This document shows positions 34,198 to 42,959 of a stretch of 64,000 nt of DNA, in pieces. The first letter of the stretch is position 1, and every line of letters begins with the position of its first letter. A program made the position numbers and the translations under genes. Below the pieces are notes generated by a model that was not told where the DNA came from, ran no database searches, and saw nothing but the letters and a program-made list of their open reading frames with translations. Source of the DNA: Paraburkholderia diazotrophica (GTDB lineage: Bacteria; Pseudomonadota; Gammaproteobacteria; Burkholderiales; Burkholderiaceae); the NCBI RefSeq assembly GCF_900108945.1, contig NZ_FNYE01000030.1, positions 34,282-98,281 of the forward strand, written 5' to 3'.

Positions 34198-34645
34198 GAC
34201 TGACCGCTCCACAAAATTGACTCTCCGTGCGGAAAACTCAAACCGCCCTCAACGACGTTGTTCCGCAACGTGAACCGAAGTTTGCACCTGTATCCGGTGC
34301 GCGTCTTTTGGGGTTTTTACTAAATTTGTACGATCTAGTTAGTTTTAAATTTAGTCGCATAACACGTTATTTTTCATGTGTTTCTCGTGAAGCAGACGGC
34401 GAATAGTAGTAACCAAGTGGTGCGAAAGTGATAGAACTCGGATAGCTGGAACGCGCTCGAAACGGCGTTTGCGGCCGGCACGGCGAGCGCTTTCGCACAA
34501 GGTCCGCATCACCGCCGCAGCCGACGGAAAGCCTGGCATGGGGCTTGCACCGATATAATTTCCCGAATGTTTCGCGGCATTTCGCCGACGGGCGCGACAG
34601 TCACGCCGTGCATCGGACACGCAGCCGCCAACGCGAAGGAGAGTT
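34198..34645. promoter_or_regulatory. divergent intergenic region
   Basis: 448 bases between aroQ and the lipoprotein gene. It holds the AT-rich inverted repeat 34319-34355 and both promoters. No gene was recognised. Confidence 0.5.
34319..34355. promoter_or_regulatory. candidate operator upstream of aroQ
   Basis: Perfect inverted repeat ACTAAATTT-N19-AAATTTAGT around GTACGATCTAGTTAG, in a markedly AT-rich patch 122 bases upstream of aroQ. The inner CTAGTTAG resembles TetR-type half-sites, and a TetR gene flanks the operon. Inference. Confidence 0.45.
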
Positions 34646-34984
34646 ATGAGGAAGCTAGCCGTCACCCTGTCCATTCCGCTGTGTCTCGCCGCCTGCGCGG
34701 CATATCAGGCGTCGCACAACCCGGATGCCGGCGATCCGATGAAAGACACGATGACGGACCGCTCGACCGACGACGTCATCCGATGCATGACCCAGGCGGC
34801 GGCAAAGCACGACACGCCCGTCAAGGCCACGCCGATTCCGCAAGGCCAGATGCTCGATTTCGGCGATTCCAACATCGTCAAGGTCCGCACCGATAACGGC
34901 GGCACGACGTTCCGCTATTACGCGGGCAAGCGCAACACGTCGAATCTGTGGATCGAAGACGCGAGCAAGGAATGCGCGCCTTAA
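34646..34984 (+). CDS. small putative lipoprotein
   Basis: Protein of 112 residues with a lipoprotein signal peptide (MRKLAVTLSIPLCLAAC; lipobox LAAC, Cys17). The mature part carries one further pair of Cys (IRCMTQ and KECAP), possibly a disulfide. No family recognised. Ribosome-binding site AAGGAGAG. Confidence 0.75.
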   Translation: MRKLAVTLSIPLCLAACAAYQASHNPDAGDPMKDTMTDRSTDDVIRCMTQAAAKHDTPVKATPIPQGQMLDFGDSNIVKVRTDNGGTTFRYYAGKRNTSNLWIEDASKECAP

Positions 34985-35144
34985 AGGCGCCTTACGGCGT
35001 TGAGTGGCCGCCACGATGTAACCCGATGAAACAACTTCGCCCGCCCGGCAAAGGCCGCCCGGCGGGGACTTTAAGAATCGTTTAAGTCTTGGCGGTCACG
35101 ATTCGTCTTCGACACTGACCCGCGTTTCGCACAAGGTGCCCTGG

Positions 35145-35456
35145 ATGGATTACTTCAACGACCGTAACGACCTGACCAAGCGCCGCGCAGCCGGATCATC
35201 GGCCGCGCCGGCGCACGCCGCCAACACGACGACTGCGCCGAAAAAGTCGACGCTTCTGCGCCGGCTTTTGAGCCCACACGAGATCGCCACGCTGCTGTTG
35301 TTGCTGCACGCGCCCGTCGCCGCGTTCGCGAAACCGGAGCTTCCGGTGCTGCAGGAAGCAGGTCTTGTCGAGACCGTCTCCACCGATGCGGGCGAATCGC
35401 ATGTCCGTCTGACACCCGAAGGCAACGCGATCCTGCGCGGACTCGGTTTCCGCTAA
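35145..35456 (+). CDS. hypothetical protein, possible winged-helix fold
   Basis: Protein of 103 residues. A disordered Ala/Thr-rich first part (to about 40) is followed by a segment resembling a small winged helix: LLSPHEIATLLLLLHAPVA, then LPVLQEAGLVE and VRLTPEGNAILRGLGF. The ATG at 35145 is preceded by AAGGTG at a good distance; a GTG at 35136 is also in frame. No assigned function; the pattern looks like the small MarR-like or orphan wHTH proteins of Burkholderia. Confidence 0.65.
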   Translation: MDYFNDRNDLTKRRAAGSSAAPAHAANTTTAPKKSTLLRRLLSPHEIATLLLLLHAPVAAFAKPELPVLQEAGLVETVSTDAGESHVRLTPEGNAILRGLGFR

Positions 35457-35505
35457 TCGTCTATTGCAGCGCGCCGCGCCACTCGCGCCTCTCGCGCCGC
35501 GTGAT

Positions 35506-35841
35506 TCACGCCTGCCATACGGCATAACCCGTTTCACGCAATCCGATCGCCAGTTCGACTTCCATGTCGCGCGCGCCTTCGTATGGCATCGGGTTGAACA
35601 CTTCATACAATTCCGGCATCAGCCTCAAGCCGTAATCGCGTACGTAGCGATTCGACTGGATGCCCGCCTTGTGCCGGTCGAAGCGCAGGTCCGGGTCCAG
35701 CCCCGTCATTCCCACATACACGCACGGACGTTCGAAACGATAGTCGGGATTCGCGCGACGAAAGCGCGCGTCGTTCCAGACGGTATCGTCGAGCGCCACC
35801 ACGTACACGTAGTAGCGAAGCTTTTGACGGCGAACAGGCAT
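35506..35841 (-). CDS. hypothetical protein, GIY-YIG-nuclease-like
   Basis: Protein of 111 residues. The phrases YYVYVVAL, ERPCVYVGMTGL and DRHKAGIQSNRYVRDYGLRL resemble the GIY-YIG fold (Y-V-Y ... V-Y-V-G-M-T ... H-K). The frame continues upstream to 36357, but that part is antisense to the AraC gene, so the ATG at 35841 is used. Nuclease activity is uncertain; many such short proteins are uncharacterised. Confidence 0.65.
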   Translation of the reverse strand: MPVRRQKLRYYVYVVALDDTVWNDARFRRANPDYRFERPCVYVGMTGLDPDLRFDRHKAGIQSNRYVRDYGLRLMPELYEVFNPMPYEGARDMEVELAIGLRETGYAVWQA

Positions 35842-35924
35842 CGTTTGCTGAATCTTTCTTCTGAGCGCGCGCTCCACTAGACGCGCATGCGGCCGTTCGT
35901 GGCAGGCGTTGGCGCGATTGACTG

Positions 35925-36701
35925 CTAGTTGCGTGAAGTGCCGTGCAACAGCATCCGGTATTCGGTCGGTGTCACGCCGACCGTCGCCTTGAACTGACGC
36001 GTGAACGCGCTGTGATCGGTGTAGCCGCACAACGCCGCGACATCCGTCACCTTGTCGTGTGAGACAAGCAGCGACGTCGCCGCATCGAGACGCGTCTTCA
36101 GCAGCACCTGACGCGGCGTCAGATGAAACACCTTGTGGAAATACCGTTCGAGCTGCGCCACCGACATATCCGCCATCGCCGCCAGATGCTTCAGGTTCAG
36201 CGGCTGCACGTAGTTCTCTTGCAGATACTGGACGACCGTCGCGAGCCGGCTGTACGCCGGGTGGCTGCTTTCGTCGGCGCGCAGGTCGCGCGAGATACCG
36301 GCCAGACCGACCACGCGCCCCGCCGCATCGCGCAACGGCTGCTTGCAGGTCAGGCACCAGCCTGGCTGCCGGCCCGGATACAGATGCAACTCCAGCTGAT
36401 CGACCATCTGACTGCCGACATGAATCACGGCCTTGTCCTGCGCCGTATAGATGCGGCCGAAGCGGCTCGGGAACACTTCTTCCGCCGTCTTGCCGAGGAG
36501 CGCCTCTTTCTCCTTGAATCCGCAGCGCGACACGAGCGTGCGATTGACGAGCGCGTAGCGCGCCTGCGCGTCCTTCACGAAGAACACGATGTCGGGCATC
36601 GCGTCGAAGACGGGTCCGAGCAGCGCGAAATGCGAAAGCATCCCGGCGAGCGACGCGTCGCCCGGATCGAGCGCGTCGAGCGTATATGCGAGCGTGTTCA
36701 T
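35925..36701 (-). CDS. AraC-family regulator with N-terminal PAS domain
   Basis: Protein of 258 residues. PAS domain about 25-145 (PDIVFFVKDAQARYALVNRT, CGFKEKEALLGKTAEEVFP). AraC double helix-turn-helix about 160-255 (LNLKHLAAMADMSVAQLERYF; DVAALCGYTDHSAFTRQFKA; VGVTPTEYR). It follows the hydroxyproline genes on the same strand, so it is probably their regulator, filling the place of LhpR in other bacteria. Starts at 36701 or 36719 are both possible. The PAS ligand is unknown. Confidence 0.85.
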   Translation of the reverse strand: MNTLAYTLDALDPGDASLAGMLSHFALLGPVFDAMPDIVFFVKDAQARYALVNRTLVSRCGFKEKEALLGKTAEEVFPSRFGRIYTAQDKAVIHVGSQMVDQLELHLYPGRQPGWCLTCKQPLRDAAGRVVGLAGISRDLRADESSHPAYSRLATVVQYLQENYVQPLNLKHLAAMADMSVAQLERYFHKVFHLTPRQVLLKTRLDAATSLLVSHDKVTDVAALCGYTDHSAFTRQFKATVGVTPTEYRMLLHGTSRN

Positions 36702-36906
36702 CGTGCGGGTTCCGTGCATGAACTGCGGTGAACGGTGGATGTCGGACGTCGGCCCCGGCAAACGCTCGCGGGGCTGGTCGATTATAGGGCGGCGCGATGC
36801 GCGTGAAGAAATTCGCTTTGCGGGTTTGCAGGCGGTTCGTAGTCTGATGTGTGCCCGATATGTGCGTACGGAGCTTCCGCTCAGCGCGGTCGATGATGGC
36901 GGCTTG

Positions 36907-38235
36907 TCAGTCGGCGGGCGTATGTGTGTCGGCGGCCAGCATCAACGTGCCGATCTGCGCGGGACTGATGGGCGGACGCGTCTGCGCGACCTGCCAGCCG
37001 AACAGCGTTTGCGCGGCCGCGCCGCACACGCGCCCCTGACACGCGCCCATGCCGCAGCGCGTATGCAGCTTCGCATCGCGCCAGTTCGCATGCACGCGGA
37101 TTTCTCCAATCGATACGTCTTCGCAGCGGCACAGCAGCGTCTCGTCGCTGGGCATCGCGCGCGCGAATTCGCGCAACGCGAATGCCGTCTCGACGCGCCG
37201 CGCGAAATCACGCCAACGCTTGCGCTCTTTCACGAGCGCGTCGACGAGCTTCTGTTCGCCGACACCCGTCGCATGCAATCCCGCGAGCCGCCCTTCGACG
37301 TGCGCAAGTTCCATCCCGCCGACACCCGTGCATTCGCCTGCCGCGAATACGTCATCGACGGATGCGCGCTGCGAATCGTCGACGATGATCGCTGCGTCGC
37401 CTTCCGTCGCACAGCCCAACGACTGAGCGAGCGACGTGTTCGGCACGAGCCCGTAGCCGCAGGCGATGCGATCGCAATCGACCGATATGATCCGCCCATT
37501 GGCTCGCTCGATGATCGCGCGCTCGACGCGTCCGTCACCTTGCGCGGCACGCACGGCGCCCGACGTCAGATAGCGCAGACCCGCGAAGCCGCGCGTCAAT
37601 TGCGCCGCCTGCCAGAGCTTCGCGGGCGTGGCCGCAAGCGACGCGCCGAAGCGCATCACGGAGGCCCACGACGCCTGCTCCACGACGGCGACGATCCGCC
37701 CGCCCGCCGCGCGCGCGGTGGCCAGCGACGCGAGCAACAATGGACCGCTGCCCGCGATCACGATGCGTTCGCCGCGCACGGGCACGCCGCCTTTGATCAG
37801 CGCCTGCAGGCCGCCCGCGCCCGTCACGCCGGGCAGCGTCCAGCCGTCGAACGGCAGCAGCCGTTCGCGCGCGCCCGTCGCGAGAATCAACCGCTCGTAG
37901 CCGATGCGCGCGCCGCCGTGTTCCGCCGATTCGATCAGCAGACAGCGTTCGTCGAGCGGCGCGACGACGCGCGTCGATTGCAACAGCGTCATGCGCGCGT
38001 TCGAATCGCTCGAATCGTTTGTATCGGCAGCGCGCATCGCACCTATCGCCTGCAAATGAGCGGTCAGCGCCTTTGACGGCGGATGCATCGGCCCATTGCG
38101 CCACACCTGCCCGCCCGCGCGCGGATTGTCGTCGAGCACGGCGACGCGCGCACCCGAGTTCGCGGCCTCGCGCGCAGCAGCGAGACCCGCAGGCCCCGCG
38201 CCGATGACGACGACATCGAAGTGCGCGTCGCTCAT
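36907..38235 (-). CDS. D-hydroxyproline dehydrogenase, FAD/BFD subunit
   Basis: Protein of 442 residues. An N-terminal FAD motif (VVVIGAGPAGLAAAREAANSG) and a second dinucleotide fold (ERIVIAGSGPLLLASL) are followed by a C-terminal BFD-like [2Fe-2S] domain (CRCEDVS ... CGMGACQGRVCG). This is the alpha subunit of the heterotrimeric D-hydroxyproline dehydrogenase / HcnB-like family, passing electrons from the FAD oxidase subunit. The start overlaps the stop of the [2Fe-2S] gene by 4 bases (ATGA). Confidence 0.85.
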   Translation of the reverse strand: MSDAHFDVVVIGAGPAGLAAAREAANSGARVAVLDDNPRAGGQVWRNGPMHPPSKALTAHLQAIGAMRAADTNDSSDSNARMTLLQSTRVVAPLDERCLLIESAEHGGARIGYERLILATGARERLLPFDGWTLPGVTGAGGLQALIKGGVPVRGERIVIAGSGPLLLASLATARAAGGRIVAVVEQASWASVMRFGASLAATPAKLWQAAQLTRGFAGLRYLTSGAVRAAQGDGRVERAIIERANGRIISVDCDRIACGYGLVPNTSLAQSLGCATEGDAAIIVDDSQRASVDDVFAAGECTGVGGMELAHVEGRLAGLHATGVGEQKLVDALVKERKRWRDFARRVETAFALREFARAMPSDETLLCRCEDVSIGEIRVHANWRDAKLHTRCGMGACQGRVCGAAAQTLFGWQVAQTRPPISPAQIGTLMLAADTHTPAD

Positions 38236-38504
38236 CGCCGCCTCGCCGTCTGAATGATCTGGCCGTCGCGGCACAGCGTCTGACACGCGAGCACATGCGC
38301 GCGCCCGTCGACCGTCACGCGGCACTCGTGGCAGATGCCCATGCCGCACAACGCGGCGCGCAACTCGCCCGTCACCGATGCGCGCGTCCCGTTCATGCTC
38401 GCGCCGCAGACCGCGAGCGCCGCAGCGACGGTGACGCCCTGTTCGACATCGACAGACTCGCCGTCGATCACCACACGGATGCGTGGATGTTGTGCATCAG
38501 ACAT
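38232..38504 (-). CDS. D-hydroxyproline dehydrogenase, small [2Fe-2S] subunit
   Basis: Protein of 90 residues with a ferredoxin-type [2Fe-2S] domain: cysteines in AALCGMGICHECRVTV and a last one in VLACQTLCR. It resembles the HcnA-like gamma subunit of amino-acid dehydrogenases. Overlaps both neighbours (8 bases with the oxidase gene, 4 with the FAD/BFD gene), so the three are translated together. Confidence 0.85.
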   Translation of the reverse strand: MSDAQHPRIRVVIDGESVDVEQGVTVAAALAVCGASMNGTRASVTGELRAALCGMGICHECRVTVDGRAHVLACQTLCRDGQIIQTARRR

Positions 38505-39618
38505 GACAAGCCTCGAAGCGCGCGGGCAGGAATGGATCGGCGGCAATCGCGGCGGGCGTCTGCGTGATCTGCGCGGCCAGCAGTTGCGCCGTGCCGAGCG
38601 ACGTCGTCACGCCGAGCCCTTCGTGTCCGACGGCGAGCCACACGCCAGGCGCGGCACTTCCGGCGGGCCCGATCAACGGCAAGCCATCCGGCGACGCCGC
38701 GCGAAATCCCGTCCATGCGCGCAAGCCGTTGAGCGCGGGCAATTCGGGCAGATAACGCGCGGCGCGCTTGAGCATCTGCGCGAGCACGGGCATGTCGACA
38801 GCTGGATCGGTCGTGTCGAACTGGCGCGACGAGCCGATCAGCAATTGCCCCGTCGGACGCGGCTGCGCATTGAACGCGACCGACGTGCCCGTCGCGTGAT
38901 GCGCGCTCTTGATGTAGCCAAGTTCGAGCAGTTGATGTCGAATGAAAACGGGGTAGCGGTCCGTGATCAGCAGATGGCCCTTCTTCGGCTGCAACGGCAG
39001 CCCCGGCACAAGCGCCGCCGCCTGCAATCCGTTCGCGACGACGACATGCGCGCACACGACGCGCTCGCCATTGGCAAGCGTGACTTGATGACCGTCGAGC
39101 GCTGTCACGCGCGTATCGAGCCGCACGTCGATCAATGCTGCTGCCGGCGACTGCGTGAGCAGCCATTGCGCGGCGGAAGGCGCATACACGATGCTGTCGT
39201 CCGCGATGAGAAGGCCGCCTGCCATGCCCGGTGCAAGCGATGGCTCGCAGTCGTACAGCGCGCGCGCATCGAGAAGATCGGCCGCAACCTGTTGCGCGGC
39301 GAACGCCGCTTGCATCACGCGCGCGGCATCGAGTTCTTCGGCATCGGCGGCGACCCAGAGCGTGCCGCAACGCGCGAACGCATCGCGTGCGCGCAACCGC
39401 GGCGCGAGAGCGAGCCACAGCTCGCGCGAATAACGGCTCAACGCGCATTCAGCGGGCGAGTCGTTCATCACGACGATGTGCCCCATGCCCGCCGCCGTCG
39501 CGCCGCCGCCGATGCCTTGCGCGTCGAGCACCGTCACGCGCAGACCGCGCGCCGCGAACTCCGCCGCGCACGCTGCGCCGACGATGCCCGCGCCGACGAT
39601 CACCACGTCGGCCGTCAT
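38497..39618 (-). CDS. D-hydroxyproline dehydrogenase, catalytic FAD subunit (DAO family)
   Basis: Protein of 373 residues of the D-amino-acid-oxidase family: FAD motif VVIVGAGIVGAACAAEFAARG at the N-terminus, and near the C-terminus GLPLIGPAG and WLAVGHEGLGVT. It would oxidise cis-4-hydroxy-D-proline to pyrroline-4-hydroxy-2-carboxylate and hand electrons to the partner subunits. The long upstream extension of the frame (to 39903) is antisense to the epimerase gene; the ATG at 39618 overlaps the epimerase stop by 4 bases. Confidence 0.86.
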   Translation of the reverse strand: MTADVVIVGAGIVGAACAAEFAARGLRVTVLDAQGIGGGATAAGMGHIVVMNDSPAECALSRYSRELWLALAPRLRARDAFARCGTLWVAADAEELDAARVMQAAFAAQQVAADLLDARALYDCEPSLAPGMAGGLLIADDSIVYAPSAAQWLLTQSPAAALIDVRLDTRVTALDGHQVTLANGERVVCAHVVVANGLQAAALVPGLPLQPKKGHLLITDRYPVFIRHQLLELGYIKSAHHATGTSVAFNAQPRPTGQLLIGSSRQFDTTDPAVDMPVLAQMLKRAARYLPELPALNGLRAWTGFRAASPDGLPLIGPAGSAAPGVWLAVGHEGLGVTTSLGTAQLLAAQITQTPAAIAADPFLPARFEACHV

Positions 39619-40583
39619 ACCGTGCGGATGCCCCACGCGAACGGATCGTGCTCGTCGAAACACAGACGGCTTTCGGCCATGATGTGCGCGTGCCCCGTGA
39701 TGGTCGGAATGACGGCGTGGATGTCGTTCTGCGCGCCGCCGTCGACGCCAGCCTCGGCGTAGCTCGCTTCGAACACGCTGCCGATGATGCTTTCCTGCCG
39801 CCACACCGCGCCGGCCGCGAGCTTGCCGTCGGCGGCGAGGCACGCGACCTTCGCGCTCGTTCCCGTCCCGCACGGCGAGCGGTCGTACGCGTTGCCGGGG
39901 CACAGTACGAAACTGCGGCTGTCGATACCTTCACGCGAGCCCGGACCGAACAGTTCGATATGGTCGATCAGCGCGCCGTTCGCTCCGGTGATGCCCGACG
40001 CGGTGAGCGCATCGCGGATCGCCGAGCTGAAGCGCGTGAGTTCGGGAATGTTCGACGCGTCGAGCGCGCGGCCATGATCGGCGACGAGGAAGAACCAGTT
40101 GCCGCCCCACGCGACGTCGCCCATCAGCGCACCGAAGCCCGGCACGTCGACGCGCACATCCTTGCAATGCCGGTAAGCGGGTACGTTGCGCACCGACACG
40201 CTGAGATCATCATTGAGCGTCGCCTCGACGATGCCGACGGGCGTGTCGATCAGATGCCGTCCCGGCCCGATGCGCCCCATATGCGCGAGCGACACGACGA
40301 GCCCGATCGTCCCATGTCCGCACATGCCCAGATAGCCGACGTTGTTGAAGAAGATCACGCCCGCCGCGCACTCCTTGTGATCCGGCTCGCAAAGCAGCGC
40401 GCCGACAACCACATCGGAACCGCGCGGCTCGGTGACGATGCCCGCGCGCCAGTCGTCGAAGCGCGCGCGAAACACGTCGAGCCGTTGCGCAAGCGTGCCG
40501 CCGCCGAGATCGGGGCCACCGGACACGACGAGGCGGGTTGGCTCACCGCCCGTGTGCGAATCGATTACGTTCAGGGTTTTCAT
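39615..40583 (-). CDS. lhpA: 4-hydroxyproline 2-epimerase (proline racemase family)
   Basis: Protein of 322 residues. It opens with NVIDSHTGGEPTRLV and has both catalytic cysteines: MCGHGTIG and RSPCGTGTSAK. A Cys pair plus SHTGGEPTR marks trans-4-hydroxy-L-proline 2-epimerase rather than the trans-3-hydroxyproline dehydratase, which has Thr in place of the second Cys. It converts trans-4-hydroxy-L-proline to cis-4-hydroxy-D-proline. First gene of the operon. ATGs at 40592 and 40583 are both possible; neither has a strong ribosome-binding site. Confidence 0.88.
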   Translation of the reverse strand: MKTLNVIDSHTGGEPTRLVVSGGPDLGGGTLAQRLDVFRARFDDWRAGIVTEPRGSDVVVGALLCEPDHKECAAGVIFFNNVGYLGMCGHGTIGLVVSLAHMGRIGPGRHLIDTPVGIVEATLNDDLSVSVRNVPAYRHCKDVRVDVPGFGALMGDVAWGGNWFFLVADHGRALDASNIPELTRFSSAIRDALTASGITGANGALIDHIELFGPGSREGIDSRSFVLCPGNAYDRSPCGTGTSAKVACLAADGKLAAGAVWRQESIIGSVFEASYAEAGVDGGAQNDIHAVIPTITGHAHIMAESRLCFDEHDPFAWGIRTV

Positions 40584-40939
40584 GACGCTCATGGTAGGAA
40601 TGCGGCACCGTGCAGTCTTGAAACGGCTGCGCGTGGATTGTGACGATTTCGGCATAGCCCGCGAAATGCCGGTCGCGTGTTTGACGCGTAGTCGGCTGAT
40701 CCGTTGAACGGTTATCGGCATGTGCTCGCGCCGCGTTCCGAAGCGGCATCGTTTGCATGTGATGCTTTGGCGGTGCGATGTGGATCACAATCATGACGCG
40801 ACAGATGCGCCCTAAATCACGGATCGCTGTCGCACAACCATTGTGCTGAAATCGTCACGCACGACGCGCGATTCGCGCAAGACACCCGGATATTTGCTGC
40901 TTACACTGCACTGGACTCATCACTTTCAGGAGAGCAGTC
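40584..40939. promoter_or_regulatory. divergent promoter region of the hydroxyproline genes
   Basis: 356 bases between the epimerase and deaminase starts. It should carry both promoters and the AraC site. An inverted CGGCAT-N10-ATGCCG lies at 40650-40671, weak evidence for an operator. Confidence 0.5.
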
Positions 40940-41845
40940 GTGGCGCACATCTGGGAAGGCGTATTGCCCGCAGTCACCACCAAATTCAACGCGGATTTCA
41001 GCATAGATCGCGCAGCGACCCGCAAGAACATCGAGGCGCAAATCGATGCGGGCGTCGACGGCATCATCGTGTGCGGGTCGCTTGGCGAGGCGTCAACGCT
41101 CTCGCTCGACGAGAAGCTGCAAGTGCTCGACGTGGCCGTCGAGGCATCGCGCGGCCGCGTGCCCGTGCTGCTGACGATCGCCGAAAACAGCACGCTCGAC
41201 GGCTGCCGTCAGGCCGAAGCGGGCGCCAAACACGGCGCAGCGGGCTATATGGTGCTGCCCGGCCTGCGCTATCTGTCCGACCGCCACGAGACGCTGAACC
41301 ACTTCCGCATGGTCGCCGACGCGAGCCCGCTGCCGCTGATGATCTACAACAATCCGCTCGCCTATGGCGTCGACATGACGCCGGAGATGTTCGCCGAAAT
41401 CGCCGACGAGAAGAAGATCGTCGCCATCAAGGAATCGTGCGGCGACGTGCGGCGCGTGACGGACCTGATCAATGCAGTCGGCGACCGCTATGCGATTCTG
41501 TGCGGCGTCGACAATCTGGCGATGGAAGCGATGCTGATGGGCGCGCACGGCTGGGTCGCGGGGCTCGTCTGCGCGTTCCCGCACGAGACGGTCGCGATCT
41601 ATCGGCTGCTGAAAGCGGGACGGCTGGAGGAAGCGCGCGCGATTTATCGCTGGTTCGCACCGCTGCTGGCACTCGACGTGTCGGCGAAGCTCGTGCAGAA
41701 CATCAAGCTCGCGGAAGCGATCGTCGGCCTGGGCACGGAGCCGGTACGCCCGCCGCGCCTGCCGCTCGCGGGCGATGAACGCAAGGCCGTCGAAGCGCTG
41801 ATCCGTCATTCGATCGAAACGCGGCCGGCGCTTCCGAAACTATAA
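40940..41845 (+). CDS. lhpC: pyrroline-4-hydroxy-2-carboxylate deaminase (DapA family)
   Basis: DHDPS/NAL-superfamily protein of 301 residues: GSLGEASTLSLDEK, catalytic Tyr in MIYNNPLAYG and Schiff-base Lys in KIVAIKESCGD. Located divergently from the epimerase and dehydrogenase genes, it most likely deaminates pyrroline-4-hydroxy-2-carboxylate to 2-oxoglutarate semialdehyde. A GTG start at 40940 is set by AGGAGAG just upstream. The last enzyme, the semialdehyde dehydrogenase, is not in the window. Confidence 0.87.
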   Translation: MAHIWEGVLPAVTTKFNADFSIDRAATRKNIEAQIDAGVDGIIVCGSLGEASTLSLDEKLQVLDVAVEASRGRVPVLLTIAENSTLDGCRQAEAGAKHGAAGYMVLPGLRYLSDRHETLNHFRMVADASPLPLMIYNNPLAYGVDMTPEMFAEIADEKKIVAIKESCGDVRRVTDLINAVGDRYAILCGVDNLAMEAMLMGAHGWVAGLVCAFPHETVAIYRLLKAGRLEEARAIYRWFAPLLALDVSAKLVQNIKLAEAIVGLGTEPVRPPRLPLAGDERKAVEALIRHSIETRPALPKL

Positions 41846-41917
41846 GCGAGAGCGTCTGTAACGACGTAAGCGGCGCGCGAAGTCGACACGCACAGACATC
41901 ACGCAAAAGCCGCGCAC

Positions 41918-41947
41918 AAAAAAATGCAGCGGCCGAAGCCGCCGCAT
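41918..41947 (-). terminator. intrinsic terminator with UUCG loop
   Basis: On the minus strand ATGCGGCGGC-TTCG-GCCGCTGCAT followed by seven T, 27 bases after the response-regulator stop. A textbook terminator. Confidence 0.88.
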
Positions 41948-41973
41948 GAACCACGTGCAATGCCCGCGTGCGA

Positions 41974-42696
41974 TCAGGCCGCTTCGGCGTGCTGCACGAC
42001 GGCTTCTTCGTTGCGCAGATGCAGCAGCCGATAGCCGCTCTTGTACACGGGCTGCAAACGGAAATCGTTGTGCTGGTCGATTTGCAGCAGCAGGCGCAGA
42101 CGCGACACATGGCTGTCGATCGTGCGCGTCACTTCGCGAAACTCGCGTCCCCAGACCATCGCGAAGATGTGATCGCGCGACAGCACGCGGCCGATGTTCG
42201 AAAAGAACAGCGACGCCAGCCGGTATTGCGTGCCCGACAGCTGCACGGGCGTGCCGCGCAGCGTGACGAGCTGGCGACGGGTGTCGAAGTGATAGTGCCC
42301 GACATCGAAGCTGTCCTTGCCGTACCGTTCCGGATAAGCGCGGCGCAGCAGCGCGGAAATCCGCTCGCGGAATTCCGCGTGACGTGTGGGCAACGTGACG
42401 TAGTCGTCGGCGCCGAGCATGAACGCGCGCACGACGCTTTCTTCCGAGTCGTCCTTCGACGCGAACACCACCGGCATCCTCTCGCCGCCGACCGAGCGGA
42501 CCGCCTTCAGCACGTCCGTGCCCGACAGACGCAGCGCGTGCCAGTCGAGCACGAGCACGTCGATCGTCGAACGGGCCAGCACTTTGGACAGCGCGAGGCC
42601 GTCGTCGTAAAGCATGCAGCTGTGACCGGCCTGCACGATGATCTTTTCCAGCATTTTGCCCTGCACAGGGTCACGCTGAAGAATGGCGATACGCAT
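41974..42696 (-). CDS. OmpR-type response regulator with atypical receiver
   Basis: Protein of 240 residues: receiver about 1-115, winged helix about 130-225 (QLSGTQYRLASLFFSNIGRVLS; RTIDSHVSRLRLLL). The phospho-Asp is present (VLVLDWHAL), but the first acidic pair is reduced to one Asp (LQRDPVQ). The conserved switch lysine is missing: the usual K-P is L-P in DDYVTLPTRH. It may therefore work with altered or no phosphorylation. No partner kinase is adjacent. The start at 42696 follows GGGGAACCACC. Confidence 0.85.
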   Translation of the reverse strand: MRIAILQRDPVQGKMLEKIIVQAGHSCMLYDDGLALSKVLARSTIDVLVLDWHALRLSGTDVLKAVRSVGGERMPVVFASKDDSEESVVRAFMLGADDYVTLPTRHAEFRERISALLRRAYPERYGKDSFDVGHYHFDTRRQLVTLRGTPVQLSGTQYRLASLFFSNIGRVLSRDHIFAMVWGREFREVTRTIDSHVSRLRLLLQIDQHNDFRLQPVYKSGYRLLHLRNEEAVVQHAEAA

Positions 42697-42959
42697 GGTG
42701 GTTCCCCGACAATTGATCACGGATCGCGATTCTCATCAGGCGCTGCCATTAAGCCCATAAGACTTGTCCGAATTTGCAAAGATTCTGCGACAAATTACAT
42801 GTTGTAAAATCGCGCGCTGGCCAGATTCGTCATCACGCCGCCTTATCCGGGCCGGCGTGCCGTGTCCCGTGCGCTATCCCGCACCGTCGCACTCCCCGCC
42901 TGACGACCGCCGTACTCCGCGCGCAACGCGCGGCTTTTCTCTTTCCATTACGACAGGCA

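Noticed and set aside
34985..35144. GC-rich hairpin-like sequence after the small lipoprotein gene
   Set aside because: CCCGCCCGGC/GCCGCCCGGCGGG pairs poorly in register and lacks a T-run, so it is not called a terminator.
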